From contig NZ_QNQU01000032.1 of the NCBI RefSeq assembly GCF_003315595.1, positions 1 to 64,000 of the forward strand: a DNA stretch of 64,000 nt, given 5' to 3'. The number at the start of each line of letters is the position of its first letter. Position 1 is the stretch's first letter. Origin of the DNA: Pedobacter miscanthi (GTDB taxonomy: Bacteria > Bacteroidota > Bacteroidia > Sphingobacteriales > Sphingobacteriaceae). A program made the translations under genes and the position numbers. Below are positions 26,915 to 35,583 of the stretch, piece by piece. The notes beneath the pieces were generated by a model. It was given only the letters and a program-made list of their open reading frames with translations. It was not told the DNA's origin and searched no databases.

Positions 26915-28954
26915 TTACCACCTCATCCCCAAATTCTGAAATACAAAACTCCACACATCCGCCGCCTCTTCAATTAATTTGGTGGTAGGTTTACCCGCTC
27001 CGTGGCCGGCTTTGGTTTCAATCCTGATTAAAACCGGGTTTTCGCCCTTATATTTTTCCTGTAGCGTTGCTGCAAATTTAAACGAGTGTGCAGGCACCAC
27101 ACGATCGTCATGATCGGCGGTGGTAATTAATGTGGCCGGATAATTTACGCCCCTTTTGATGTTATGAAGCGGTGAATATTTGATCAGATAATCAAAATCT
27201 TCTTTTTTATCGCTGGTTCCGTACTCAACTGCCCAGCCCCAGCCAACGGTAAATTTATGGTAGCGTAACATGTCGAGCACACCAACGGCAGGTAAAGCCA
27301 CTTTAAAAAGATCGGGCCGTTGCGTCATGCATGCACCAACCAGAAGTCCGCCGTTTGAACCACCCGAAATGGCAATTTTTGATGGGTTGGTATACTTTTC
27401 TTTAACCAGATACTCTGCTGCGGCAATAAAATCGTCGAATACATTTTGTTTTTTTGCCAGCATACCGCCTTTATGCCAGGCTTCGCCGTATTCGCTTCCG
27501 CCACGCAGGCTTGGCTGAACATAAATGCCTCCATGTTCTAAAAACAGCATGCGTGATAAACTAAATCCTGGCGTTAAACTGATCTGGAAACCACCATAGG
27601 CATAAAGGTAAACCGGGTTGTTGCCATCAAGTTTAATTCCTTTTTTATGGACGATGAACATGGGCACCCTGGTGCCATCTTTAGAAGGATAAAATACCTG
27701 TTTGGTTTCATAATTATCTGTATTAAGTTTCAATGCCGATTTTCTGTATAAAACCGATTCGGCTTTAGCCACATCATAACGGTAAATGCTGCTTGGGGTG
27801 GTGAAGTTAGAAAAAGAGTAGAAAAATTCTTTATCCGCTTTATATCCGCCAAAACCATCAACGGTACCAATGGCAGGTAGTTTTACCTCGCCTATTTTCT
27901 TTCCTTTTAAATCAAACTGGATAATGTTAGTGCTGGCATCTTTTAAGTAGGTTGCCCATAAAAACCCACCGCCGGTTCCAATACCTTCCAATGCCAATTT
28001 TGATTCGGGGATGATTTTCTGCCAGTTTTTCGGGTCAGGCTTTTGAGGATCAACTAAAACTACCTGTTTGTTCTCTGCACCTAAATCGGTATTCACCAAT
28101 AATTTGTCTCCAATGTTATCAACAGCACTATGATTGTGTTCGTAACCTTTAATTAGCGGTGCTATTTTGCTTTCGGGTAGTTTTAAGTCCTGATAGTACA
28201 ATGCATTGCCTGAGGTACCCGCACTTGCATATACGATTAAGAAACGCTCATCTTCGGTAACACTGGCGCCGAAATAAAGATTGGGATTGGTTTTGTCTTC
28301 AAAAATTAATTGATCATTTGTCTGTTGCTCACCCAGTTTGTGGTAATAAACTTTTTGGTACTTATTGGCAGCCGAAAGATTGGTTCCTTTTGCAGGCTCA
28401 TCAAACTTACTATAATAAAAACCATTACCCTTCCAGGCTGCGCCCGAAAATTTGGTCCATTTCAGTTCATCCCCCAATTTGTTCTTTGTGGCAATTTCCA
28501 ATACATAAATATTGCTCCAGTCTGATCCGGCCTGTGCCACAGAATAAGCCAGGTATTTTTTATCGTGCGAAAAACCAAGAAGTGAAACTGCCGCCGTTCC
28601 ATCAGCCGTAAGTGTGTTCGGGTCGAGGAAAATTTCTTCTTTGCCTTCTAATCCTTTCTTTATAAACCAGATGCTTTGATTTTGCAATCCATCATTTTTA
28701 GTGAAGAAATAATATTCGCCAACTTTAAATGGAGCTGTTTCTTTCGGATAATTCCAGATGTCAGTTAGGCGCTTTTTAAAGTCTGCACGATAAGGAATTT
28801 GTTCAAGGTAATTTTGGGCTACTTTATTTTCGGCATCAACCCAGGCCTTGGTTTCGGCTGAGGTATCATTCTCCAGCCAGCGGTATGGATCGGCAATGGT
28901 AGTGCCAAAGTAATTGTCTTTAGTGTCGTCTCTTTTAGTTTCAGGATATTTCAT
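26915..28954 (-). CDS. Prolyl oligopeptidase (S9A family)
   Basis: A 679-residue S9A peptidase. The N-terminal seven-bladed propeller domain spans about residues 60-400 and the alpha/beta-hydrolase fold covers the N-terminal start and about 410-679. The nucleophile motif is SGGSNGGLLVGACM, the Asp is in TADHDDRVVP and the His in ETKAGHGAGKPT, all in the expected order. No signal peptide is seen (MKYPETKRDDTKDNYFG), so it is probably cytoplasmic, although many Bacteroidota relatives are exported. It cleaves short peptides after proline. It is a single gene between two paralogous membrane-protein genes. Confidence 0.94.
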   Translation of the reverse strand: MKYPETKRDDTKDNYFGTTIADPYRWLENDTSAETKAWVDAENKVAQNYLEQIPYRADFKKRLTDIWNYPKETAPFKVGEYYFFTKNDGLQNQSIWFIKKGLEGKEEIFLDPNTLTADGTAAVSLLGFSHDKKYLAYSVAQAGSDWSNIYVLEIATKNKLGDELKWTKFSGAAWKGNGFYYSKFDEPAKGTNLSAANKYQKVYYHKLGEQQTNDQLIFEDKTNPNLYFGASVTEDERFLIVYASAGTSGNALYYQDLKLPESKIAPLIKGYEHNHSAVDNIGDKLLVNTDLGAENKQVVLVDPQKPDPKNWQKIIPESKLALEGIGTGGGFLWATYLKDASTNIIQFDLKGKKIGEVKLPAIGTVDGFGGYKADKEFFYSFSNFTTPSSIYRYDVAKAESVLYRKSALKLNTDNYETKQVFYPSKDGTRVPMFIVHKKGIKLDGNNPVYLYAYGGFQISLTPGFSLSRMLFLEHGGIYVQPSLRGGSEYGEAWHKGGMLAKKQNVFDDFIAAAEYLVKEKYTNPSKIAISGGSNGGLLVGACMTQRPDLFKVALPAVGVLDMLRYHKFTVGWGWAVEYGTSDKKEDFDYLIKYSPLHNIKRGVNYPATLITTADHDDRVVPAHSFKFAATLQEKYKGENPVLIRIETKAGHGAGKPTTKLIEEAADVWSFVFQNLGMRW

Positions 28955-29095
28955 CAGTAGTATTTCTGCGTTTTGGCGGTGGTGGTAATCGAAAAGGGTT
29001 TAATGCAAATAAGCTTAATAGAATTTATGTTTTATGATTATTGATGGAGGATAAATACTAATTTAGTGAAAATGGCACGGATTAAGCTAGTTATA

Positions 29096-29776
29096 ATGAA
29101 TGACTATTTTGGATTGATTTTACCTTTGTTAGCTATTTGGATAGTGACTTTTATGCTGCTTGCTCAATCCTGGCAGCTTCCAAATGCATTTCTGCCTTTT
29201 TGTATGTTCGAATTATTTAATCCGTCGCATTCTGATTACTACATTTTGTATTTACCTTTCTTCTGTTTGTTGGTGATCGATATTCATGTACTGCCCACCG
29301 ATATGGAGTGGAAAGGATTTAAAAAATACCTGCCTTACTTATTCAGTTTACCTTTAAGCATCTGGTTTATTTTTCATATTCAAAGTTTGTTTAAAGGTGA
29401 TTCGCTTGCATTTAAAATATGGGGCACAATAATAGGCCTTTTAATCACAACATTTGTCGGTAAAATGTGGTTCGGCGATGTGGTTCTGTTAATAATAAAT
29501 AGGTTGCGTTTAAAGGAGGTAACAGAAATCACCTGTACGTTTAGAAAACAAAGAGCAGAACGTGCTTATCGCCATATTAAGTTTATGGTACAATTAAGCA
29601 GTATGGAAGCGATAGAAACATCAGGCTTTTTTTATTTTTATCTGAAATTATATAAGGTGGAAGAAGGCGATTTACTTAAAATTAAAATCAAACGTGGTTG
29701 CCTGGGGCTAGAATTTATAAGTGGTTTTCCTAAAATTGTAGAACGTAAAAAAAATATACCACTTAGTGTGAAATAA
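29096..29776 (+). CDS. Membrane protein of unknown function (paralogue 2)
   Basis: The frame is open from 29066, but the ATG at 29096 aligns with the start of its paralogue at 26191 (MNDYFGLILPLLAIWIVTFM), giving 226 residues. It has several N-terminal membrane segments and a soluble C-terminal domain with SGFFYFYLKLYKVEEGD and the GCLGLEFISGFPKIV motif. The identity with paralogue 1 is moderate, so the duplication is old. The LpxH gene follows after 65 bp with its own promoter. No function can be assigned. Confidence 0.72.
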   Translation: MNDYFGLILPLLAIWIVTFMLLAQSWQLPNAFLPFCMFELFNPSHSDYYILYLPFFCLLVIDIHVLPTDMEWKGFKKYLPYLFSLPLSIWFIFHIQSLFKGDSLAFKIWGTIIGLLITTFVGKMWFGDVVLLIINRLRLKEVTEITCTFRKQRAERAYRHIKFMVQLSSMEAIETSGFFYFYLKLYKVEEGDLLKIKIKRGCLGLEFISGFPKIVERKKNIPLSVK

Positions 29777-29826
29777 AAGAGCATTTAGCATTCAATTTTC
29801 TGTTCCCGGGCTTTAGGCTTTTTCAC

Positions 29827-29834
29827 TAACTTTG
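29827..29834 (+). promoter_or_regulatory. Promoter -7 element for lpxH
   Basis: TAACTTTG, an exact TAnnTTTG match, 7 bp before the ATG at 29842. The transcript would have a very short leader. Confidence 0.65.
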
Positions 29835-29841
29835 CAGGCTC

Positions 29842-30591
29842 ATGGCTAAAAACATTTATTTCGCTTCCGATTTTCATTTAGGCACACCGAGTTATGCCGA
29901 AAGCCGTGCCCGTGAAGCGCGTATTGTAAGCTGGCTGGATTTTATTGAACCCAATTGCAGCGAGCTCTTTTTAATGGGCGATGTTTTCGATTTCTGGTTC
30001 GAATATGCAACTGTGGTGCCTAAAGGTTTTGTCCGCTTGCAGGGAAAATTGGCTGCCATGGCCGATGCGGGAATAAAAATCTATTTTTTTAAAGGTAACC
30101 ACGATATGTGGGTGCGCGATTATTTTACCCGGGAAATAGGCATGGAAATTATCAGTGATGAACTGATTATTGAACGTGGTAAAAAGAAATTTTACCTTCA
30201 CCATGGTGATGGTTTGGGGCCTGGAGATAACAAATACAAGTTTTTAAGAAAGATTTTCAGAAGTAAATTATGCCAATGGTTGTTTGCACGTCTGCATCCA
30301 AATTTGGGCATCGGTATTGCCAATGGCTGGAGCAGGGGAAGCAGGGCAGCACAAACTGAAAAAGAAGTTTTTTTAGGCGAGGATAAAGAATGGTTGGCCA
30401 TTTATGCAAAGGAGCAGTTACAGAAAACGCATTTCGATTATTTTATTTTCGGCCACAGGCACCTCCCGCTTGATATTGATTTGGGCGGTGGTAGCAGGTA
30501 TGTAAACATAGGCGAATGGCTCAATTACAGCACTTACGCAGTTTTTGATGGAGAGGATTTAAAACTGGAATATTATAAGCCAGAGGTTTGA
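29842..30591 (+). CDS. lpxH: UDP-2,3-diacylglucosamine diphosphatase (LpxH-type)
   Basis: A 249-residue metallophosphoesterase of LpxH length. Metal-ligand motifs run in order: ASDFHLG (residues 7-13), MGDVFDFWFEY (about 46-56), KGNHDMWV (about 86-93), HHGDGLGPGD (about 118-127) and FGHRHLP (about 209-215). The FDFWFEY and WSRGSR elements are characteristic of the LpxH/LpxH2 group. It releases UMP from UDP-diacylglucosamine to make lipid X in lipid A synthesis. It is a peripheral inner-membrane enzyme in other Gram-negatives. The gene stands alone with its own promoter. Confidence 0.88.
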   Translation: MAKNIYFASDFHLGTPSYAESRAREARIVSWLDFIEPNCSELFLMGDVFDFWFEYATVVPKGFVRLQGKLAAMADAGIKIYFFKGNHDMWVRDYFTREIGMEIISDELIIERGKKKFYLHHGDGLGPGDNKYKFLRKIFRSKLCQWLFARLHPNLGIGIANGWSRGSRAAQTEKEVFLGEDKEWLAIYAKEQLQKTHFDYFIFGHRHLPLDIDLGGGSRYVNIGEWLNYSTYAVFDGEDLKLEYYKPEV

Positions 30592-30653
30592 TTTTAAGTT
30601 TATTTTTTTCGAAAGCAAAGCCTGTAGCCTAGTTTAATGTTAGCCGGGCTTTC

Positions 30654-31139
30654 CATTATAGTCCCGGTTTTGAAGGAAAACCGAGAGCTACCATTTCAAT
30701 CCCGTTTAGTTACGCAGTCTCATACTACTATTTGGGTACATTATGCTCAGATGCACTGGCCTTTGTTTCTAAACCCGATATTAGTGTAAAGCCCGGAGCG
30801 AAGCAATGAGCGAGGACTTGGAACGTTAGCGGGACTATCCGGCCGCCACTGGTATAGAACCTTTCATTTTCTAATAAAAACCGCTGCAGTTTTAATCATT
30901 ATATCCCGATCTTGAAGGAAAACCGGGAGTTGTCATTTCAATCCCGTTTAGTTACGCAGTCTCATACTACTGTTTGGGTGCACTATGCTCAGATGCACTG
31001 GCATTTGTTCCTAAACCCGATATTAGTGTAAAGCCCGGAGCGAAGCAATGAGCCAGGACTTGGAACGTTAGCGGGACTATCGGCCGCCACTTGTATAGAA
31101 CCTTTCATTTCCTAATAAAAACCCTTGTAATTTTAATTA
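30654..31139. repeat. Tandem duplication, two 243-bp units
   Basis: Unit 1 covers 30654-30896 and unit 2 covers 30897-31139. Both start CATTATA, then CCCGG/CCCGA..TTGAAGGAAAACCG, share TCAATCCCGTTTAGTTACGC and TCATACTACT.TTTGGGT, and go on to TAAAGCCCGGAGCGAAGCAA and AACGTTAGCGGGACTAT. Differences are scattered single bases and one 1-bp gap. There is no open frame. The 12-base word CCGGAGCGAAGC ties it to the repeat at 24018-24518, so this is a dispersed Pedobacter-like repeat that has duplicated in place. Confidence 0.9.
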
Positions 31140-31197
31140 TGCCAACTGCTTAACCAATTAAGCCCTTAACCCAACCAACAAATTCAGCTTTTTTCCT

Positions 31198-31205
31198 TAT
31201 TTTTG
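31198..31205 (+). promoter_or_regulatory. Promoter -7 element for prfA
   Basis: TATTTTTG, an exact TAnnTTTG match, 60 bp before the chosen ATG at 31266. Confidence 0.6.
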
Positions 31206-31265
31206 CATTTTCCCGAATTTTTGGACCTGTGCCAGGCTTTAGGGGAGATTTCAACAAGAATAAAT

Positions 31266-32339
31266 ATGTTAGATAAATTAGAAGCTATAAAGCTGCGTTG
31301 GGAAGATGTAGAAGAATCGTTGAGCAATCCGGATGTGATCCAGGATATGAAACGTTTTGCGGCTTTAAATAAAGAATATAAAGATTTAGGCAAAATTGTA
31401 GATGAGTATAAAATCTACAAAAATGTGATGAGCAATATCGACGCGAACAAGGAGATTTTAGCAACTGAGAAGGATGCTGAAATGCGCGAGATGGCAAAAG
31501 AAGAGCTAGACTTGTTGTTAAAACAGCAGGAAGAAATGGAAAGTAACATTCGTTTGATGCTGATTCCTAAAGATCCTGAAGATGCCAAAAATGCCTTATT
31601 TGAGATCCGTGGTGGTACCGGTGGGGATGAAGCGGCTTTATTTGCAGGCGATTTATACCGTATGTACACCCGTTATTTCGAAACCAAAGGCTGGAAAGTT
31701 GAAACGGTTGATGTTACCGAAGGTACTGCAGGTGGTTATAAAGAGGTGATTTTAAAAGTAAATGGTGATGATGTTTACGGTCAGTTAAAGTACGAAAGTG
31801 GTGTACACCGCGTGCAACGTGTACCCGATACCGAAACCCAGGGCCGTGTACATACTTCGGCTGCATCCGTAGCAGTTTTGCCTGAAGCAGAAGAAATCGA
31901 CCTGTATATTAACCCTGCTGATATCGAGCTGCAGACTTCACGTTCGGGCGGTGCAGGTGGCCAGAATGTAAATAAGGTAGAAACCAAGGTGCAGTTAACG
32001 CACAAACCGTCGGGTATTGTGGTGGTTTGCCAGCAGGAACGTTCGCAATTGGGTAACCGTGTAATTGCAATGGAGATGTTGCGCAGTAAACTTTACGACA
32101 TCGAATTGCAGAAAAAGAATGGCGATATTGCTGCTAAACGTAAAACAATGGTGTCAACCGGCGATCGTTCGGCAAAAATCAGAACCTATAATTACCCTCA
32201 GGGCCGTGTTACCGAACACCGTATCGGATTAACCATGTACAACCTGCCAAGCATCATGGATGGCGATATCCAGGAGATTATTGATGCGCTTCAGTTTGCT
32301 GAAAATGCGGAGAAAATGCAGGAAGGGGCTGTAGGTTAA
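31266..32339 (+). CDS. prfA: Peptide chain release factor 1
   Basis: A 357-residue RF1. I start at the ATG at 31266 (MLDKLEAIKLRWEDVEESL); the open frame extends to 31203 but that part overlaps the promoter region and does not resemble RF1. The N-terminal helical PCRF domain, the central region with GGTGGDEAALFAGDLYRMY, the GGQ motif in RSGGAGGQNVNKVETKVQL (about residues 225-245) and the C-terminal basic region (STGDRSAKIRTYNYPQGRVT) are all in place. It recognises UAA and UAG and triggers peptide release on the ribosome. The tRNA-Asp gene follows 103 bp later. Confidence 0.96.
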   Translation: MLDKLEAIKLRWEDVEESLSNPDVIQDMKRFAALNKEYKDLGKIVDEYKIYKNVMSNIDANKEILATEKDAEMREMAKEELDLLLKQQEEMESNIRLMLIPKDPEDAKNALFEIRGGTGGDEAALFAGDLYRMYTRYFETKGWKVETVDVTEGTAGGYKEVILKVNGDDVYGQLKYESGVHRVQRVPDTETQGRVHTSAASVAVLPEAEEIDLYINPADIELQTSRSGGAGGQNVNKVETKVQLTHKPSGIVVVCQQERSQLGNRVIAMEMLRSKLYDIELQKKNGDIAAKRKTMVSTGDRSAKIRTYNYPQGRVTEHRIGLTMYNLPSIMDGDIQEIIDALQFAENAEKMQEGAVG

Positions 32340-32364
32340 GGAGTTAAATATATTTAGAAAAAAA

Positions 32365-32396
32365 TTTTGCGAATTAATATATAGTCTCTATATTTG
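32365..32396 (+). promoter_or_regulatory. Promoter of tRNA-Asp
   Basis: TTTTG (32365-32369), 19 bp spacer, TATATTTG (32389-32396): a full Bacteroidota -33/-7 promoter 47 bp before the tRNA. Confidence 0.75.
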
Positions 32397-32442
32397 CAAC
32401 CTCGAAAGAGACAAGAGGTTCGAACTTTAAAGAAGGACAAAA

Positions 32443-32516
32443 GGAGTGGTAGTTCAGCTGGTTAGAATGCCTGCCTGTCACGCAGGAGGTCGCGGGTTCG
32501 AGTCCCGTCCATTCCG
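32443..32516 (+). tRNA. tRNA-Asp (GTC)
   Basis: A 74-nt cloverleaf. The acceptor arms GGAGTGG and CCATTCC pair with one G-U, the anticodon stem CCTGC/GCAGG encloses the loop with GTC, and GGTTCGAGTCC forms the T arm. The discriminator base is G, as usual for tRNA-Asp, and CCA is not encoded. The tyrosine integrase gene starts 245 bp downstream, so the 3' end of this tRNA is the likely attachment site. No second copy of the 3' end was found in the window. Confidence 0.97.
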
Positions 32517-32540
32517 CGAAAATAGTTTTAAATTTAACTA

Positions 32541-32575
32541 AAAGCCTGTAAATTAAATGTTTACAGGCTTTTTCG
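32541..32575 (+). terminator. Terminator after tRNA-Asp
   Basis: AAAGCCTGTAAA (32541-32552) and TTTACAGGCTTT (32560-32571) form a perfect 12-bp stem with a 7-base loop, then a T run. Confidence 0.9.
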
Positions 32576-32618
32576 TTTTTTGGAAACACCAAATTATTCA
32601 ATTTTTCGCAAGAAAAAG

Positions 32619-32661
32619 GTGAGCAATTCGGTGAGCACATTAAACGGTATGAATGCTCACC
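32619..32661. repeat. GGTGAGCA repeat cluster between tRNA and integrase
   Basis: GGTGAGCA at 32619-32626 and 32630-32637 (11-bp period) and the inverted copy TGCTCACC at 32654-32661. The position between the tRNA and the integrase gene suits arm-type integrase or excision-factor sites. The role is inferred. Confidence 0.5.
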
Positions 32662-32761
32662 AATTATAGCTTAAGTATTTGTTTACGAGCTAGTTCAATC
32701 ATTAAACATCTTGACTGTAAGTGACAGAATTAACAATTTTGTTTCATTTTAATCATTTGTC

Positions 32762-33973
32762 ATGAGAACAAACATGAATCTGCTTTTTTATTTAAAAAAG
32801 CGCTCTACTTACAAAACTGGTCCGGTTACCATCTATTTAAGATTTACGGTTGATGGTAGGCGGGCGGAAACCTCAACTGGAAAGTCGTGCGATCCAAATC
32901 GCTGGAACGCTCAGGCCGGGCGTACTGTTGGTACAAAAGAAGATGCACGGTTATTAAATGCTTATCTGGATAAACTTCAGTCGAAAGCTCAGGAGCTTCA
33001 CCAATTAATGACGGTAGGGAACGAAACCGTTACGGCAGAAACGGTTAAAAACCACTTTATTGGCAAGACTCTTCAATCAAGAACTCTTGTTGCCATATTT
33101 GAAGATCATAATTCAAAGATGAAAAGCCTCATCGATAAAGAATTTGAAAGAAGTACCCTTCAGCGCTATGAAACCTGTTTAATGCACGTTAAAGACTTTA
33201 TGCAGTTAAGTTATAGTGTTTCAGATATCCCGGTTGCAAAGATCAACTTTGCTTTCCTAGTTGATTTTGAATATTACCTTAGAAGTGTCCGCAACTGTGG
33301 AAATAACTCAGCGATAAAATACATCAAAAATCTCGGCAAAATTATTCGCATATGTTTAGGTAACGGGTGGTTGGCTGTTGATCCATATCTTAATTACAAG
33401 CCAAAACAGAATGCCGTGCATCGTGAGGTGCTAACCAAAGAAGAGCTAAGTCGTATAAAGGAAAAGAAGTTCAGTGTCGAGAGGATTGCTACAGTCCGGG
33501 ATATGTTTGTCTTCAGTTGTTATACAGGACTTGCTTATGTTGATGTGTGTAAACTAAGACGTTCTGAATTGGTTAATGGAACGGATGGCAATTTATGGAT
33601 ATATACAAACAGAAAGAAAACCGATACACTTTCACGGATCCCCGTTTTGCCAGCAGCTCTGTCAATAATTAAAGCTTATGAGGACCATCCCCAATGTATT
33701 GTCAAAGATACCTTGCTTCCAATGATGAGTAATCAGAAAATGAATGCGTATTTAAAAGAGATAGCAGACCTATGTAATATTAATAAGTTATTGACTTTTC
33801 ATATTGCCAGGCATACCTTTGCGACAACTATAACACTCAACAATGGTGTGCCTATAGAAAGTGTATCTAAGATGATGGGGCATACCAGTATTAAAACAAC
33901 ACAGATTTATGCAAAGGTATTGGACCATAAGATTGGTTCTGATATGCAGAAAATCATTGGTAAAGTAGAGTAA
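32762..33973 (+). CDS. Tyrosine site-specific recombinase (integrase)
   Basis: A 403-residue Bacteroidota-type integrase. The N-terminal arm-binding domain (about 5-90) has TYKTGPVTIYLRFTVDGRR, a SAM-like core-binding domain follows (about 110-210), and the catalytic domain covers about 225-400. The first catalytic Arg is in KLRRSEL, the box II motif HIARHTFATTITL has the His-x-x-Arg pair, GHTSIKTTQIYAKV has the following His, and its Tyr is the nucleophile. All catalytic residues appear intact. It should integrate the element at the adjacent tRNA-Asp gene. Its direction away from the tRNA is common for such elements. Confidence 0.93.
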   Translation: MRTNMNLLFYLKKRSTYKTGPVTIYLRFTVDGRRAETSTGKSCDPNRWNAQAGRTVGTKEDARLLNAYLDKLQSKAQELHQLMTVGNETVTAETVKNHFIGKTLQSRTLVAIFEDHNSKMKSLIDKEFERSTLQRYETCLMHVKDFMQLSYSVSDIPVAKINFAFLVDFEYYLRSVRNCGNNSAIKYIKNLGKIIRICLGNGWLAVDPYLNYKPKQNAVHREVLTKEELSRIKEKKFSVERIATVRDMFVFSCYTGLAYVDVCKLRRSELVNGTDGNLWIYTNRKKTDTLSRIPVLPAALSIIKAYEDHPQCIVKDTLLPMMSNQKMNAYLKEIADLCNINKLLTFHIARHTFATTITLNNGVPIESVSKMMGHTSIKTTQIYAKVLDHKIGSDMQKIIGKVE

Positions 33974-34362
33974 TCTAGAGCTTTTGACTAATAAGGCTGT
34001 AATCTCCTATGGTTTCTTCAATCTGCTTTTGGGATCGTAAAGCAAAAAAAGGATGCAGCACTAGCTGGTGCATCCTTTATCTAAATTAACGCTCTCAATC
34101 TATGATTGATGCAAGGCTCTCACCTCTTGCTTATGCAATATATAAATATAAATTATTGATACAATATATTTCATTAGCTTTTGTCCAGATGTATTTATTC
34201 TAATCTCTTATTTCAGTTTATAATTATCAGTAAAACAAGAATGCGAGTCGCCATTTGTCTAAGATTTTATGCAGTGAAAATGTTAAATTTATTTTTTTTT
34301 AAATAGCGTAAAATTGAATCTGTCAATGTCTACTTTAATACTGTTTCATTGCAACAAGTAAA
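33974..34362. other. Intergenic region between integrase and dtcC
   Basis: AT-rich, no gene. It contains one clear hairpin (34048-34079, annotated separately). The remainder, including a T-rich stretch near 34290, shows no further structure. Confidence 0.6.
34048..34079. terminator. Terminator after the integrase gene
   Basis: AAAGGATGCA and TGCATCCTTT flank GCACTAGCTGG, with an A run before and TTTAT after. It lies 75 bp beyond the integrase stop codon and may also end transcription from the Detocs operon on the other strand. Confidence 0.8.
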
Positions 34363-35583
34363 TTAATCAAAGGTTAAAATATTGCGGATGATATAATCCG
34401 CTGTCCAAGCCGACATAGTTGCGCAGTATTTCTGCATATTATCTCCCTTATCTGGATTAGCATAATCCGACACACTTTTGATTAGGATCGGAATAGGTTG
34501 CGGTTTAGTGCAATATTCACAGCAATAGGAGATAGCATATGATTCCATATCAATTGCAATGAGTTTTCTTTGATGCTTAATCTTGTTCTCAATATAATCC
34601 TTATTGGATATAACTGCTGCTCCAGAACCAACAGGACCTACGTGGAGATTTAGTTCTCCACTAATCTTGTTCCCTTTCCAATTGGATTTAATTCTAGCAA
34701 GGATTTTATCGTCTGTCGCTAAGTCTATAAATGCTTCCTTTAAGGAGCTATTAATTGGTATAACTCGGTAATCAGGCTCAAAGCCCTGTTTCCCTTCGGG
34801 ATCAACAACAATCTTTCCACTTTCAAGATCAAAGGACATATCAGATATAACAACATCTCCTAAGTTGACTTTACCTTCGACGCCACCGCAGATTCCAGTC
34901 ATGATCACAAACTTAGGTCTAAAATGTTCTATTATCTTCATGGTAGAAGTCGCAGTGGCGACCATACCCATTTGCGGAAGGTGTGTCGCGACAACATTTA
35001 GTGTGCCGTAACTAGGAAGCTCAATCTTTCCTTCGAAATAATTGGCGGAGTCATTTGGTATTTTCTTCTTTTGCCATTGATAATCTAGTTCTAATACCGC
35101 ATCAAGTTCGGGGGAGCGCAAGGCATTTACAAAAGCAATATCATATCTCTGTGTATTAACTGAAGGTAATCCAATGCTGGACTGTTGAAGTTCCTCAATC
35201 TTAGTCCGGATTTTACTTTCCCAGCTTATTGATCCTGGGTCATACTGCACTAGATTGATAAGGTTCTCATCGAATATGGACTTGTACTTTAAATGTACTT
35301 CCGTATGTTCTGTAAGCCCCAATATATGATCAGGCATTTTAAGCCGTCTAGTTTTTCTAATTTCCAAAACAAAGTCAAAGCCTTTGCTTTCTATAGCTAC
35401 CTCTGAAAAACGCTCAGGAAGATGTAAGTCAAGAATCATAATATTAAAATGATCCTGCAAAAATTTACGAGCGGTGACAAGGTCTGATGCGATCTCATAG
35501 CTACAGCCTGTAATTGAATCCAAAAGTTTGGCTACCTTGCCAGCTTTGGAAGCGGTATCTTCTACCACTAATATCTTGATCAT
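34363..35583 (-). CDS. dtcC: Detocs effector: receiver domain fused to nucleoside-phosphorylase-fold domain (DtcC-like)
   Basis: The ATG at 35583 overlaps the dtcB stop codon as ATGA, so I start there: 406 residues. Residues 1-130 are a CheY-like receiver with acidic pocket VVED and phospho-acceptor Asp52 (MILDLHLPE). Where CheY has its conserved Lys this protein has Asp115 (QYDPGS). Residues about 146-400 are a phosphorylase-superfamily domain with MTGICGGVEGKVNLGDVVIS, AIDMESYAISYC and SVSDYANPDKGD. In described Detocs systems the effector cleaves ATP at the glycosidic bond on infection and stops phage growth. That activity is inferred here from architecture and gene order. Confidence 0.88.
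   Translation of the reverse strand: MIKILVVEDTASKAGKVAKLLDSITGCSYEIASDLVTARKFLQDHFNIMILDLHLPERFSEVAIESKGFDFVLEIRKTRRLKMPDHILGLTEHTEVHLKYKSIFDENLINLVQYDPGSISWESKIRTKIEELQQSSIGLPSVNTQRYDIAFVNALRSPELDAVLELDYQWQKKKIPNDSANYFEGKIELPSYGTLNVVATHLPQMGMVATATSTMKIIEHFRPKFVIMTGICGGVEGKVNLGDVVISDMSFDLESGKIVVDPEGKQGFEPDYRVIPINSSLKEAFIDLATDDKILARIKSNWKGNKISGELNLHVGPVGSGAAVISNKDYIENKIKHQRKLIAIDMESYAISYCCEYCTKPQPIPILIKSVSDYANPDKGDNMQKYCATMSAWTADYIIRNILTFD

Noticed and set aside
32374..32640. Open frame on the minus strand across tRNA-Asp.
   Set aside because: It is the complement of the tRNA and its terminator, a common false prediction.
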